A stretch of DNA of 64,000 nt. Origin: Ustilago trichophora (taxonomy: Eukaryota; Basidiomycota; Ustilaginomycetes; Ustilaginales; Ustilaginaceae). Shown piece after piece: positions 39,852-49,688 of this stretch (its first letter is position 1; each line of letters begins with the position of its first letter). A program made the position numbers and the translations under genes. The notes beneath the pieces were generated by a model that was not told the origin of the DNA, made no database searches, and was given only the letters and a program-made list of their open reading frames with translations. The stretch spans positions 310,001 through 374,000 of the forward strand of contig OOIN01000037.1 in NCBI GenBank assembly GCA_900323505.1. Reading direction: 5' to 3'.

Positions 39852-40520
39852 GACGATGGCGGAATGCAGGCTGGGGTTGAAGTTGCCGAGCCGGTGCCTG
39901 GCTCGACCGATACTGATCGGTAGAGAGGTCGAAGATGAGACGAGAGGCGGGTGGTGCTGATTCGATGGCCGTAAATGAGTTGAAAGCGTGGCGCGTCGGA
40001 CCGAGTTTCCGGATGGTGGATGAAAGGGTTTAGATCAACTTGGAAAGCTGGCTGTACTCGAGCCTATTGCCAAGTGACACAGAATCAATGAAACCTCGTG
40101 TTGAAGGTGGATGCAAGATCAAAAGGGTTGGTCGGAGATGATTGGAATTCGACGCTGCGAGAATGTCGACGCGCGATGCTGCGGAGACTGTCGCGTAAAG
40201 GTCACGTCCAAGGGCGGAGAGAAGGCTGTGGCGAGGTGGATGAGGGAGGCTAGATGGAGGAGGTTGGGCGGTGGTGTTGATGTTACGAATGTTGGAATTG
40301 CAAGTGTAGAGCTAGTGTCAAGATGCGAGTAAGGGAAAAGATGATGATGGAGTAGCGAAACCGGACTCGACCTGCAAGTTGAGAAGAATGGAATACAGTG
40401 TGGCGGCGCCGAAAGCTGAAGATGATGCGGCGAGAAAAGCTACGTAGTGGAGTAGCGAGGGTGGAGGAAGTAAAGGAGGAGATGGATGTGATGGTGACGA
40501 GCACCTGTGATGGGAGGTAG

Positions 40521-40523
<3 letters not shown>

Positions 40524-40579
<56 letters not shown>

Positions 40580-40580
40580 T
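40524..40580. repeat. Compound microsatellite (TG)n-(GA)n
   Basis: About 42 nt of TG dinucleotides followed by about 16 nt of GA. It lies roughly 670 bp upstream of the RSC-like start codon, probably in its promoter. Confidence 0.95.
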
Positions 40581-40724
40581 GAGTGAGAGGACGAGAGAGA
40601 GGGTGGCGAACGAATCAAGAGCGACAGTCAGCCATAATCGTAAATCGAACAAGATCCACAGTCCGTCACGTCGACGCAAAGACGACAAAAGGCCAAGCCG
40701 AGCTTCGCTGCAGCCAAAAAATGA

Positions 40725-40866
40725 TACTGTAATTTTAAGCCGAAACAAATGGCTCAGCAAACAAGATTTCTACATACAGAGTACTGTACGTACTGTACTG
40801 TTCACACTCAAAAATTGCAGTCGCGTCGGACACCTCTTGCTTTCTTTTCGACAGGTACATACAGTA
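40725..40866. promoter_or_regulatory. Cluster of four TACTGTA/TACAGTA words
   Basis: TACTGTA occurs at 40725, 40782 and 40791 and TACAGTA at 40860, within 142 bp. The middle two sit 9 bp apart in GTACTGTACGTACTGTACTG. This is one of the two densest clusters in the window. Confidence 0.3.
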
Positions 40867-41551
40867 CACGCTGCTGTGTCGACGCCAACTCAGCTTTCTT
40901 TCCGCACCACCGGCCGACAAAGCGCGAAAATCCGACGCACAACTCCCAGCCCAAAAACTCAAGTCACCGCCACGCAAGCCTCCAAACGAGAGCTCCACTT
41001 TTTTTGTACAAAAATCGTTATCTCTGCTCAGAGTAGCATGCCACTTGATGGCGTCGTCGACTCCCGCTTTTTGCCACCCGCATTCTCACAATATCCATCA
41101 ATATATGAGGATAAACTTAAGATGCCAAGGCTGTTGCTCGCAGGGTCTGGACTGTGGATGTGCTGAAATCCAGCCATGATTGTGATGAGACTTGTAGAGG
41201 AACGGAGGGAGGAGCAGCAGCTCATTCTCTCCTACCTTGTTCGCTTCCATTCGGGCTGTGCACATCAAGCGATCCAAGAGCGACTGTGAGGATATTGGGG
41301 TAGTGTCAGCAAGCCGTCCAATTCAGAGGGAAGCCACGCAAACCCCGCGGAACGCAAGGCAGCCAGCCAAAATGGTCGCCGGCATCTGGATTTTTGGAGC
41401 TTTTTGCCTTAGACGACGCCATGTCCCCTCCCTGTCTCTCTCTCTCTGTGTCTTGGTTTCCCTGTTCTTGCTGCCTCGCTACTCTTGGCAATCAGTTCAA
41501 GTGTGAGGTAAGCGAACGCTCCTCTTTCTCACTGTGTCTACCCTCTCTCTT

Positions 41552-41552
<1 letters not shown>

Positions 41553-41588
<36 letters not shown>
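41553..41588. repeat. CT dinucleotide repeat
   Basis: A run of about 30 or more CT dinucleotide bases in intergenic DNA between the Lon and RSC-like genes. A second, shorter CT run lies at about 41838-41862. Confidence 0.8.
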
Positions 41589-41593
<5 letters not shown>

Positions 41594-42376
41594 GACTCAC
41601 TGAACTAGTTCGGCAAACAAAGTCCAAGTCTCTCAGTCCCTCATCCTTGCCTGCCTTCCCTCTTCCCTTTGTGCGTGCATTGTCAACCAAAAAAAAAAAC
41701 AAAACAAAACAAAACAAAAAGTGTCGAGCTTCGAATGTCAATTTTTCGGAGCGGGAGCGGGAATGCACTCCAAATGACAGCTGGCCAGATGCCTCTCAAA
41801 TTCACACACGCCCTCTTTCTCCCTCTTTCTCCCTCCATCTGTCTCTCTCTCTCTCTCTCTCTCTACTTCGCTTATGCATTCGCCAGGCATTTTACGCTCT
41901 AAAATACTCCTCCCGGATAAAGCCTTCCAGCTGCCATCTCGTGCCCTGACGTCAAAATACAGTCAGCTTTCACCACTCTTCCTGCTCCACTATCTCTCGG
42001 TCTTACATTTCTCCGCTTCTTTTGACACTTGGACTTGCCAAACATCGCATCTCACTGCCGACATAGGCCCCACTTACATCATATGTCCAGACAGCCGGGC
42101 ACAGTCTGCGATGACTAGCAGTGTGATATAGAAGTCCTTCCATTATGAGACCGAATCAAGCGTCGATACAATACAAGCAACCAGAATAATAAGACGATTT
42201 AGCAAAGAGAAAAACACGCCAGGGATGGTAAAACGGGAACAACCGAAACCTTGTAAATCAAGAAGAACAGTAAACAAGGTACCGTAGGATCGAGGTACGA
42301 GCCAATCTAAGCAATCCGAACCACTGTAGGATGTGAGGGGGGAAAAAACAAAAAGGGGTAGACGAAAGCAACACAT

Positions 42377-45300
42377 TCACAGGCGCGAGTCCTCGATCTC
42401 GTGCATCAAGCGGCGGCCTTCGCGGATACCCTCGTGCTCGTGACCATATCCATTGGCCTCGAGGGCGAGCGCTGCATTCTCGAACAGCTTGTTGCCAAAC
42501 GCTGCCTCCATGGCCTCCCACACTGTCTTGACGTACTTGATCTCCAGTTCGTCGCGCACCTTCTTTGGCAGGTCCGCCTCGACATCCTTGCGGTTGCGGT
42601 AAGGCAGCAACACCTTGCGGATACCAGCACGCGACGCTGCCGTCAGCTTCTCTCGAATACCACCCACGGGCATCACCACGCCTCGCAGCGTCACCTCTCC
42701 TGTCATGGCAAGGTAAGGCGAGATGGGCGTCTTGGTGAACAGACTGACCAGGGCGCACGTCATGGCTACACCAGCCGATGGACCGTCCTTGGGGATGGCA
42801 CCCGAAGGCAAGTGCAAGTGGATGTCGTTCTTAGGGAATTCGGAATCGCGCGAGTGGACAATGCCCAGCTGGAAAGCATTGCCTTTCACCCACGACAGTG
42901 CCAACTCTGCCGACTCGCGGATCACATCACCAAGCGATCCTGTAAGCTTGAGATAACCACTGCCAGGTGGAAGCAGGAGCGACTCGATGTGCAAGATACC
43001 ACCCGAACCTGAGCCTTGGTACGCCAGACCGGTCGATACACCTGGTCGTGCATTAGCTTCGGCTACTTCGGGCTCGTAGGTATCCGGGCCGAGGTATTTC
43101 TCCAGATCAGCCTCTCGAATGACGGGATCGTACTCCTTGGGGTTGCCCTGCTCGTCACGCAGAGTGCCTTTCTTGGACTGCGAGTACTCGACGGCCTTGG
43201 CCCGGGCCAGTGCACCAATCTCTCGCTCCAACGTTCGAACTCCTGCCTCACGCGTGTAGCCCATGGCGACCTTGAGCAGCACATCGTCCGAGGCTACAAG
43301 CTGATCGGGTGTCAATCCCTGCGCCTTGATCTGCTTGGGCAGCAGGTACTGGCGTGCGATGGCTGTCTTTTCATCGTGAGTGTACCCAGAGATGTGGATC
43401 ACCTCGGTTCGATCCAGCAAGGGTGGTGAGATAGTGTCGAGCGAGTTGGCTGTGGCAATGAAAAGAACGCGGCTGAGATCGATGGGAACATTGATGTAGT
43501 GGTCGCTAAACGTGTGGTTCTGCTCGGGGTCCAACACCTCGAGCATGGCTGCCATAGGGTCACCGTGCAGACCATTGCCGCTGCCGAGCTTGTCAACCTC
43601 ATCTAGCAATATCACAGGGTCAGAAACGCCCACTTTGCGGAGCGACGATACGATCGAGCCGGGCATGGCGCCGACATAGGTTCGACGATGACCTCGAATC
43701 TCGGCCTCGTCGCGTACACCTCCGAGCGAGAGTCGGGTGAAGGGTCGCTGGAGAGCCGAAGCAAGCGACTTTGCAATCGAGGTCTTACCCGTGCCTGGGG
43801 GACCGACGAGAAGCAGGATGGGGCCCTTGTCGCCAACACGCAGCTTTTCATTGCGACGTCGACGCTTCCCCTCTTCGATCTCCTCCTTCGAAATGCCTTG
43901 CTCGCGTGCAACGATATCCTCGGCGTCGTCGCTGTCGCCGGCCATGGTGATATCGTCTTCATCTCCGGCAGCGGCTTCGTCGGTCGATGCGGATGGAGTG
44001 ACTCTGCGTCGTTCTTCGGTGGCCTTGCGCTCCTCGGCCTCTTCCGCTTCGAAACGCTCACGAGCCTGAGTGGTCTTGAGCTCGAGCACAGCAAGGTACT
44101 CGATCAGACGCTTCTTGACCTTCTCGAGGCCGTAGTGGTCAGCGTCGAGGATGCGTCGAGCACGATCGACAATGCCTTCCTCAGGAGCAGGAGCACTGTT
44201 GCTCTTCTCGTGCAGCACGGGGGCCTTGTCCTTGGGATCTCGGGTCGTTTCGACATCGGCACTGATCTTCTCCCAGGGCAGCTCAGCCATGATCTCGAGG
44301 TAAGTGATGACCACACCGCGCTCAACACTCTGCTGTGGAATGCGCGAGAGTCGCTTGAGCTCCTTATCGCAGGCCTTGCGTGCTTCAGGGCTGAGGCGAG
44401 CTTGCTCCAGCTTTTTGGCAAGCTCAGCCACTTCATCCTCATCATCATCGCCGCCGTTGGACCCTGGCAGGCCTCCACCGGGCATACCTTTGATGCCGGG
44501 CTTGCCGCCTCGGCGTCCACCGAGGGGACCCGTGATGATGGGGCCGCTTCCGTTGTCGTTGCTGGTGTTGTTGCGGGAGGGAGGTGCGCGAATGATGATG
44601 CCTCCGCCTACCTTGCCGTCGTCCTTGTCGCCGGTGTTGGAGGTGATAGCAGAGATGCGTGCGGCCACGCCCTGGTTGAGAGCGGCAAGCTGGTTGAGCA
44701 AGGCCTCGAGCTGAGAGCGAATGACGGTTTCCTTGTTGCTTGGGTTGAGCGGCGACGAGAGGGCAGTGAGAAGCTCGCGTGCAAGCTTGACACGCTTGAC
44801 GCCGTTGAGGATGATGTCGACCGAGTGGCGAACCCGCTCGCGCTGGTCCCAGTCACCCAAGATGGCGACGCGCTCGGACCACTCGCATGCACCGCCGAGT
44901 GTGCCGACGACAATGTCGGCGAGGAGAGCGGCTTGAGACTCTCGGCAATCTTGCATGAAGCCGCGAAGCTTCTTGAGCAGACTGGCTGGGAGGAGAGGCA
45001 AAGCGGGGCCTATGATGGGAGAAGGTGTGTGGGTGTTAGCGTCGGTGGGAGGGTTGAGCTGAGCAATGGCATCGATGAGCTCAGCAGAGGCCTTCTTGAG
45101 TTTGACGACGAGGTCAATGTCGCCAGGGGAAGCCTCGGGGAAGGTGGGCCACGATTCTTCGTCTACAAAAGCAGTGGCGGTGGCAAGAGGGATAGGCACA
45201 TCAGGGATGGCGAGGTTGCTCTTGGGATCGATGGTGGTGGCAGTGAGAGGAGCACGGATCGAGAGCCATCGGTCAATGCGGACACGGGTGAGGCCCGAGA

Positions 45301-45766
45301 CGAGAAGGGTGCATGTCTGGGTCTGTGGGTTGCGGACTAGACGCATGAGTCGAGCGGCACAACCCCAGTCGTAGAGGTCGTTGATACGAATGCGAGTGTC
45401 GTTGTCTTCAGCGCTGGTGAGATTGCGACCGTTTGTCTCGGAAGGCATCGCAGGGTTGGTGGCGCGTGATGCAGGCTTGTCAGCTGAAGCGGTGCCCCTA
45501 GGTGCCTTGAGAGTGGGAACACAAGCAATGATGATGGGCTTGTTCGAATCGAGACGGGAACGGCCGACCTGGCGAGATTGCTGACTGGCATCGTTGTTGG
45601 ACTCGACGTCGTCCTTGAGGGCCGAGTACTGCAGGGCAGCCTTGAGCAGGCTCAGCGAGTGTGCATAGGAGATGTTGATGGAGAGGAGGAGGTTGGGATG
45701 CAGAACAAGGGGGTATGGAAGAGGCAGGACGGGAAGACGGTCGGGGATGGAGATGCTGGGGTTCAT
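42377..45766 (-). CDS. Lon-type ATP-dependent protease, peroxisomal (Pln/LONP2-like)
   Basis: A 1129-residue Lon protease. The N-terminal substrate domain starts at residue 8 ([20 protein letters not shown]) with no mitochondrial presequence. The AAA+ domain has Walker A GPPGTGKT (655-662). The protease domain has catalytic Ser997 in DGPSAG and Lys1040 in [10 protein letters not shown]. Their spacing of 43 matches the family dyad. The protein ends in Ser-Arg-Leu, a type 1 peroxisomal targeting signal, so the site of action is the peroxisome matrix, where Lon2 clears damaged or oxidised enzymes. Length exceeds typical LONP2 (about 850-950). The excess is two Gly/Asp-rich and charged insertions, near 395-450 and 575-645, around the N-domain to AAA+ linker. 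Single exon, first ATG. Confidence 0.93.
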   Translation of the reverse strand: MNPSISIPDRLPVLPLPYPLVLHPNLLLSINISYAHSLSLLKAALQYSALKDDVESNNDASQQSRQVGRSRLDSNKPIIIACVPTLKAPRGTASADKPASRATNPAMPSETNGRNLTSAEDNDTRIRINDLYDWGCAARLMRLVRNPQTQTCTLLVSGLTRVRIDRWLSIRAPLTATTIDPKSNLAIPDVPIPLATATAFVDEESWPTFPEASPGDIDLVVKLKKASAELIDAIAQLNPPTDANTHTPSPIIGPALPLLPASLLKKLRGFMQDCRESQAALLADIVVGTLGGACEWSERVAILGDWDQRERVRHSVDIILNGVKRVKLARELLTALSSPLNPSNKETVIRSQLEALLNQLAALNQGVAARISAITSNTGDKDDGKVGGGIIIRAPPSRNNTSNDNGSGPIITGPLGGRRGGKPGIKGMPGGGLPGSNGGDDDEDEVAELAKKLEQARLSPEARKACDKELKRLSRIPQQSVERGVVITYLEIMAELPWEKISADVETTRDPKDKAPVLHEKSNSAPAPEEGIVDRARRILDADHYGLEKVKKRLIEYLAVLELKTTQARERFEAEEAEERKATEERRRVTPSASTDEAAAGDEDDITMAGDSDDAEDIVAREQGISKEEIEEGKRRRRNEKLRVGDKGPILLLVGPPGTGKTSIAKSLASALQRPFTRLSLGGVRDEAEIRGHRRTYVGAMPGSIVSSLRKVGVSDPVILLDEVDKLGSGNGLHGDPMAAMLEVLDPEQNHTFSDHYINVPIDLSRVLFIATANSLDTISPPLLDRTEVIHISGYTHDEKTAIARQYLLPKQIKAQGLTPDQLVASDDVLLKVAMGYTREAGVRTLEREIGALARAKAVEYSQSKKGTLRDEQGNPKEYDPVIREADLEKYLGPDTYEPEVAEANARPGVSTGLAYQGSGSGGILHIESLLLPPGSGYLKLTGSLGDVIRESAELALSWVKGNAFQLGIVHSRDSEFPKNDIHLHLPSGAIPKDGPSAGVAMTCALVSLFTKTPISPYLAMTGEVTLRGVVMPVGGIREKLTAASRAGIRKVLLPYRNRKDVEADLPKKVRDELEIKYVKTVWEAMEAAFGNKLFENAALALEANGYGHEHEGIREGRRLMHEIEDSRL

Positions 45767-46231
45767 GTTGAGACGAGGAGGCTGGCCTCAGTTGATGCTT
45801 GTGTGAATGTGTGGTCTGATGAACTGGTGGCGGTGTCCCGAACAAGGTTACAAAAAGATGTGGCTTCGTCGAGTATAGCGAATGAGTTGAGTAGGACAAA
45901 CGATGAGCTTGACCGGGTGATATGATGCTGCCTGAGCTTGAGCGTGCGCCAGGCAAGATTGAGGAAAGTGGGGTTAAGGGTCAGGGACGGGTATTGAAAG
46001 CGACGATGAGGAGGTTGGTGTCGGGGTGATTGTGGGAATGCGCGTAGTGTTGCAGGAGGGTATCCTAGGTTCGATGTAATGATGGTGATGATGATGACCG
46101 AGAAAGGTACAGATTGAAGGTGACGACGTTGGTGTTGTTTAGCGAGATGGGATGTGATTCGATGAGATGATTGCTAAGAGAAGCTAGGGTTGGTGAAAGC
46201 TAAAGCTTTAGATTGCAGATCAGATGGCGAG

Positions 46232-46258
46232 CGAGAGAGAGAGAGAGAGAGAGAGAGA
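46232..46258. repeat. GA dinucleotide repeat
   Basis: About 27 nt of GA dinucleotides roughly 470 bp upstream of the Lon start codon. Confidence 0.9.
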
Positions 46259-46660
46259 GCCAAGGGCCAAGGGCGACACAAAATGTGGGGAGAGAGTGCA
46301 GTGATACTGTCTGTGAAATGCGTGTGACTGTGTGTGACCCAAAGGTTCAGAACGGCTTCTCCGGGGCAATTTGAGACCGGTGCGGTGCTGTGCAGAAGCG
46401 ACAGGTCGCATGCGTAAGCCAAAGTCGCCTCTCTCTGTCTCTCTCTCTCTCTTGTGTGGAGTAAAATGAGCTTTCAGGCGCTTGACGACTCTGTCTCCGG
46501 TAACAAGGGACGGAGAAAGTGCCAGAAAAGGCGCGGCGCGCGCGCTCATCATGTCAGAAAAGTGGCTGTAATTTCATCCAGATTAGAGCGCTTTTTGAAT
46601 TTAGCCCAGAGCTCCCAAACATGACCACTTTGACGGCTGCTTTCCAACACCAAAGTCGGG

Positions 46661-46960
46661 TACTGTACTCTGTAACTATCATCTTGACTATTGAGTCACT
46701 CGACTACTCTGAGATAGAGATACATCGGTCGTATCCAAGCATAGGATGGCACTTTGACTTTCTTGCCATTTTCGTCCACGGCCATCCTGTCAAAACCACC
46801 TCGTCTAGACCCTCGTCTGGCGGCAACAGCGGTACAGCAAGTGGTAGTGGATTTCTCTTCAAGTTCAAAACATTTGTCCTCGCATCCGCATCTATCCCAG
46901 GCAGTGCGCTGCAATGCCCACCCACATGATTCACACAACAATGTACTACTGTATACTGTA
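46661..46960. promoter_or_regulatory. Cluster of three TACTGTA words
   Basis: TACTGTA at 46661-46667, 46947-46953 and 46954-46960; the last two are directly adjacent in CTACTGTATACTGTAGC. They lie between the divergent Lon and eIF5 genes. Function is unknown. Confidence 0.3.
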
Positions 46961-47944
46961 GCGACTTGCGATGGGCACAGGGGCATCTCTCTGTTGCGCT
47001 GTCTAGTAAACGCCGACAATGGCGCTGAATTTGAGACCGCATCTGCATGGCCAGGCCTCGTCATCTGGCCGCTCGAACAAAGATGTAAGAGTGTCCTATC
47101 CAAACAGAGAGTCTTGCAGCCCGATCTGATGAACCCCGATCCTACTATGCTGTGCCTGTCCCTTTCTTCTTGCTCGGAAAAAGGCCTGTCGTTGATTCTG
47201 TTTGAAATTTTGGATGCAGCTCATGGCGGCTCAGAGGCTGAGTCGGACGAGCAAAAAAAAAATAAAGGGAAGCGAAATGAAACGACGATTCCTAGATGGC
47301 AGAAGCTGCAGCTCCAGCAGGCAATCAACCCAGACGAAGCCAAGCCAAGCATTTTTTTTCTGGTCACAGCCAGGCAAAGCAAGCAGCGCCAGCCAACTCG
47401 TTTTTTTTTTTTTTTTGGTGGGTCACACAAACCACCGCCGACATCATCATCCAGGTGACCGACCGGTTCCTCTTCACTTGCTTCTCTCACCCCACATTGC
47501 TTGTAACCACTTGCATCTCTCTTTCAATCCAGCTCACCACCACCACCATCGCCTTCAACCCACAGCATCGCACCAAAGAGCCGCAATTCGCCGCTCCCAT
47601 CGCTTTATCCCTCCACTAGTCATTCCACAACAGCCACTCTACACCAGCTCAGCCCTTCTTTGCACAGCTGCAAAAGCGCACACGCTCTCATCTCAGCCTC
47701 TTCTCTTCTCATACAAATCTACCTCGTCGCCATCTACTCTGGGCCACTTCTCCGACACCGTAGTTTTTATGTCTCTCTTGTTCTCCACCATAACTCGTCC
47801 ATCTGTCAATTCGCCCTTTGCCCGTAGACAAAAACCGCCCTATTCGGTTTTGCATTGTAGCTGTACCTGATACAACTACGTCCCTCCTCTGTTCCATTCG
47901 ATCTTTCTCTTTTCACATTAACAAACCACACTCCTACCGCCATC

Positions 47945-49255
47945 ATGTCCGTGGTCAACATTCGTCGCGACGTCGACGACAAGTTCTACCGATACCGCAT
48001 GCCTCTCCTTCAGACCAAGATCGAGGGCAAGGGCAACGGTATCAAGACCGTCATCCCCAACATGTCCGACATTGCTCGTTCCCTCAGCCGTCCTCCCACC
48101 TACCCTACCAAGTTCTTTGGCTGCGAGCTCGGTGCCCAGACCTCGTTCGATGAGAAGAACGACCGCTACATTGTCAACGGCGCCCACGACGCCGACCGCC
48201 TCCGAGAGCTCCTCGACGGCTTCATTGACAAGTTTGTCCTCTGCGGCGACTGCAAGAATCCCGAGACCGATCTCAAGATCCTCAAGGATGGCGACATCCT
48301 CCGCAACTGCAAGGCTTGCGGTAAGCGCACCGGTGTCGACATGAAGCACAAGCTCACCACTTTCATCGTCAAGCACCCACCTCCCAAGCGTGTTAAGGGT
48401 GCCAAGGGCGCCGGCAAGGCTGCCGGCCAGGATGCCGGTGACGCCGGTTCGGATGACGAGCTTACCAAGCGTATCAAGGCCGAAGCTGCCGAGATCCCCA
48501 CCGCCGAGCAGCGCGGCAACGTCGACGATGACTGGTCCGTCGACACTTCCGAGGCCGCCGTCGCCGCCCGTGTCAAGGCGCTCGAGGGCAGCGTCAAGTC
48601 GTCCCTCGTTCTCGGCGAAGATGACGAAGACGAGGATGAGGACAGCCCCTACACTCAATTTGGCCAGTGGCTCATGGCCAACCGCAAGGGTGGTGACGAG
48701 GGTCGCGAGTGCTCTCCTGCCGAGGTATACAAGAAGGCCCAAGAGTTTGGCATCGAAAAGAAGCACAAGACCGTTCAGGTTCTTGCCCAGGCCCTCTTCA
48801 CAGAGGATGCTCCCAAGGAGATCGAGAAGTACGGTGCTGTGCTCGCCAAGATGGTTGGCGACTCGGAGAAGCACCAGAAGGCCATGCTCGGCGGTTTCGA
48901 GCGTCTGGCTGGTGTCCAGTACCCTTCGCTCGTGCCCAACGGTGTGCCCAAGATTCTCATGGCTCTCTACCAGATTGACGTGCTCGACGAGGAGTTTGTT
49001 AAGAACTGGGGTACCCACGTCAGCAAAAAGTACGTCGACAAGGACATCTCCAAGAAGGTCCGCCGTGCTGCCGCTCCTTTCCTCGAGTGGCTCGACCAGG
49101 CTGACTCCGAGTCGGAGGAGGACTCGGATGACGAGTCTGAAGAGGAGGAGGGTCCCAAGCCCAAGGCCAAGGCCAACGGCAACGGCGTCAAGAAGCAGGC
49201 TGCTCCCGCTCCTGCTGAGGACGAGGATGACGATTCGGACCTCGACAACCTCTAG
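47945..49255 (+). CDS. TIF5: Translation initiation factor eIF5
   Basis: A 436-residue GTPase-activating protein for eIF2 in the 43S/48S preinitiation complex. The N-terminal domain starts MSVVNIRRDVDDKFYRYRMP, with the arginine finger corresponding to Arg16. A zinc-binding motif has Cys100, Cys103, Cys122 and Cys125 (CX2C-X18-CX2C). An acidic, Lys-rich linker follows (about 150-225), then the C-terminal W2/HEAT domain (about 225-385) that binds eIF2-beta and eIF3c. The tail is strongly acidic (ESEEDSDDESEEEE) with a basic stretch and a final acidic cluster. Codon use is highly biased, as expected for a translation factor. A long CT repeat begins 116 nt after the stop. The gene has a single exon. 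Confidence 0.97.
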   Translation: MSVVNIRRDVDDKFYRYRMPLLQTKIEGKGNGIKTVIPNMSDIARSLSRPPTYPTKFFGCELGAQTSFDEKNDRYIVNGAHDADRLRELLDGFIDKFVLCGDCKNPETDLKILKDGDILRNCKACGKRTGVDMKHKLTTFIVKHPPPKRVKGAKGAGKAAGQDAGDAGSDDELTKRIKAEAAEIPTAEQRGNVDDDWSVDTSEAAVAARVKALEGSVKSSLVLGEDDEDEDEDSPYTQFGQWLMANRKGGDEGRECSPAEVYKKAQEFGIEKKHKTVQVLAQALFTEDAPKEIEKYGAVLAKMVGDSEKHQKAMLGGFERLAGVQYPSLVPNGVPKILMALYQIDVLDEEFVKNWGTHVSKKYVDKDISKKVRRAAAPFLEWLDQADSESEEDSDDESEEEEGPKPKAKANGNGVKKQAAPAPAEDEDDDSDLDNL

Positions 49256-49366
49256 AGCTTCTCTGCTCTCTTAGCTTCAATTTGCTGATGCAAGGAAAAG
49301 GCATGCTCTTCTCGTCATGCTGCACTAGCGTCCTCCAGTTCATGATCTATCTATTGTTTTCGTTCA

Positions 49367-49443
<77 letters not shown>

Positions 49444-49688
49444 CTCTGTGTTCCGCGCATAAACGTCAAAAAATGGATTCGTATCGATATGGTTCGGCGT
49501 GTCAAGCTGTGATGTTCTATAAGCGCGGCTGTGCCGACAATCGTGACTGAGCAACTTACCACAACCACACTTAATGACGGACCATCCGACACACTTTCAT
49601 TTCAAACTGCTTCACATTCGATTCGCTTTGGCACATTTCATTTGCAAAGACAGTATATTATGAATCGAAATCGTCTCAAACCTCATGA
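49256..49688. other. Convergent spacer with long CT repeat
   Basis: A 433 bp spacer between the 3' ends of eIF5 (+) and the SDR-like gene (-), dominated by the CT microsatellite. No gene is seen. Confidence 0.6.
49371..49447. repeat. Long CT/TC dinucleotide repeat
   Basis: Seventy nt of perfect TC dinucleotides (49371-49440), then a single G and a few more CT. This is the longest dinucleotide repeat in the window, probably within the eIF5 3' UTR or just beyond it. Confidence 0.97.

Larger units (their letters stand above)
39852..42376. other. 2.5 kb repeat-rich intergenic region
   Basis: This interval lies upstream of the RSC-like gene and downstream of the Lon gene. It contains a TG/GA microsatellite (40524-40580), four TACTGTA/TACAGTA words (40725-40866), CT runs (about 41553-41588 and 41838-41862) and a CAAAA repeat (about 41690-41719). 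Open frames are all low-complexity or featureless. No tRNA or snoRNA could be assembled, though a non-coding RNA gene cannot be excluded. Confidence 0.5.
45767..47944. other. Divergent region, Lon protease / eIF5
   Basis: A 2.2 kb interval. The Lon-proximal side has a GA run (46232-46258) and a CT run near 46430-46452. Three TACTGTA words lie at 46661, 46947 and 46954. A T tract of 16 (47401-47416) precedes a pyrimidine-rich leader into eIF5. Frames here are featureless. The length leaves room for a non-coding transcript, but nothing identifiable is present. Confidence 0.5.

Noticed and set aside
40579..41166. 195-codon frame upstream of the RSC-like gene
   Set aside because: No domain, mixed composition, crosses several intergenic repeat words.
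43688..45340. 550-codon plus-strand open frame opposite the Lon gene
   Set aside because: Complement of a GC3-biased coding region that shows a full Lon domain order on the minus strand.
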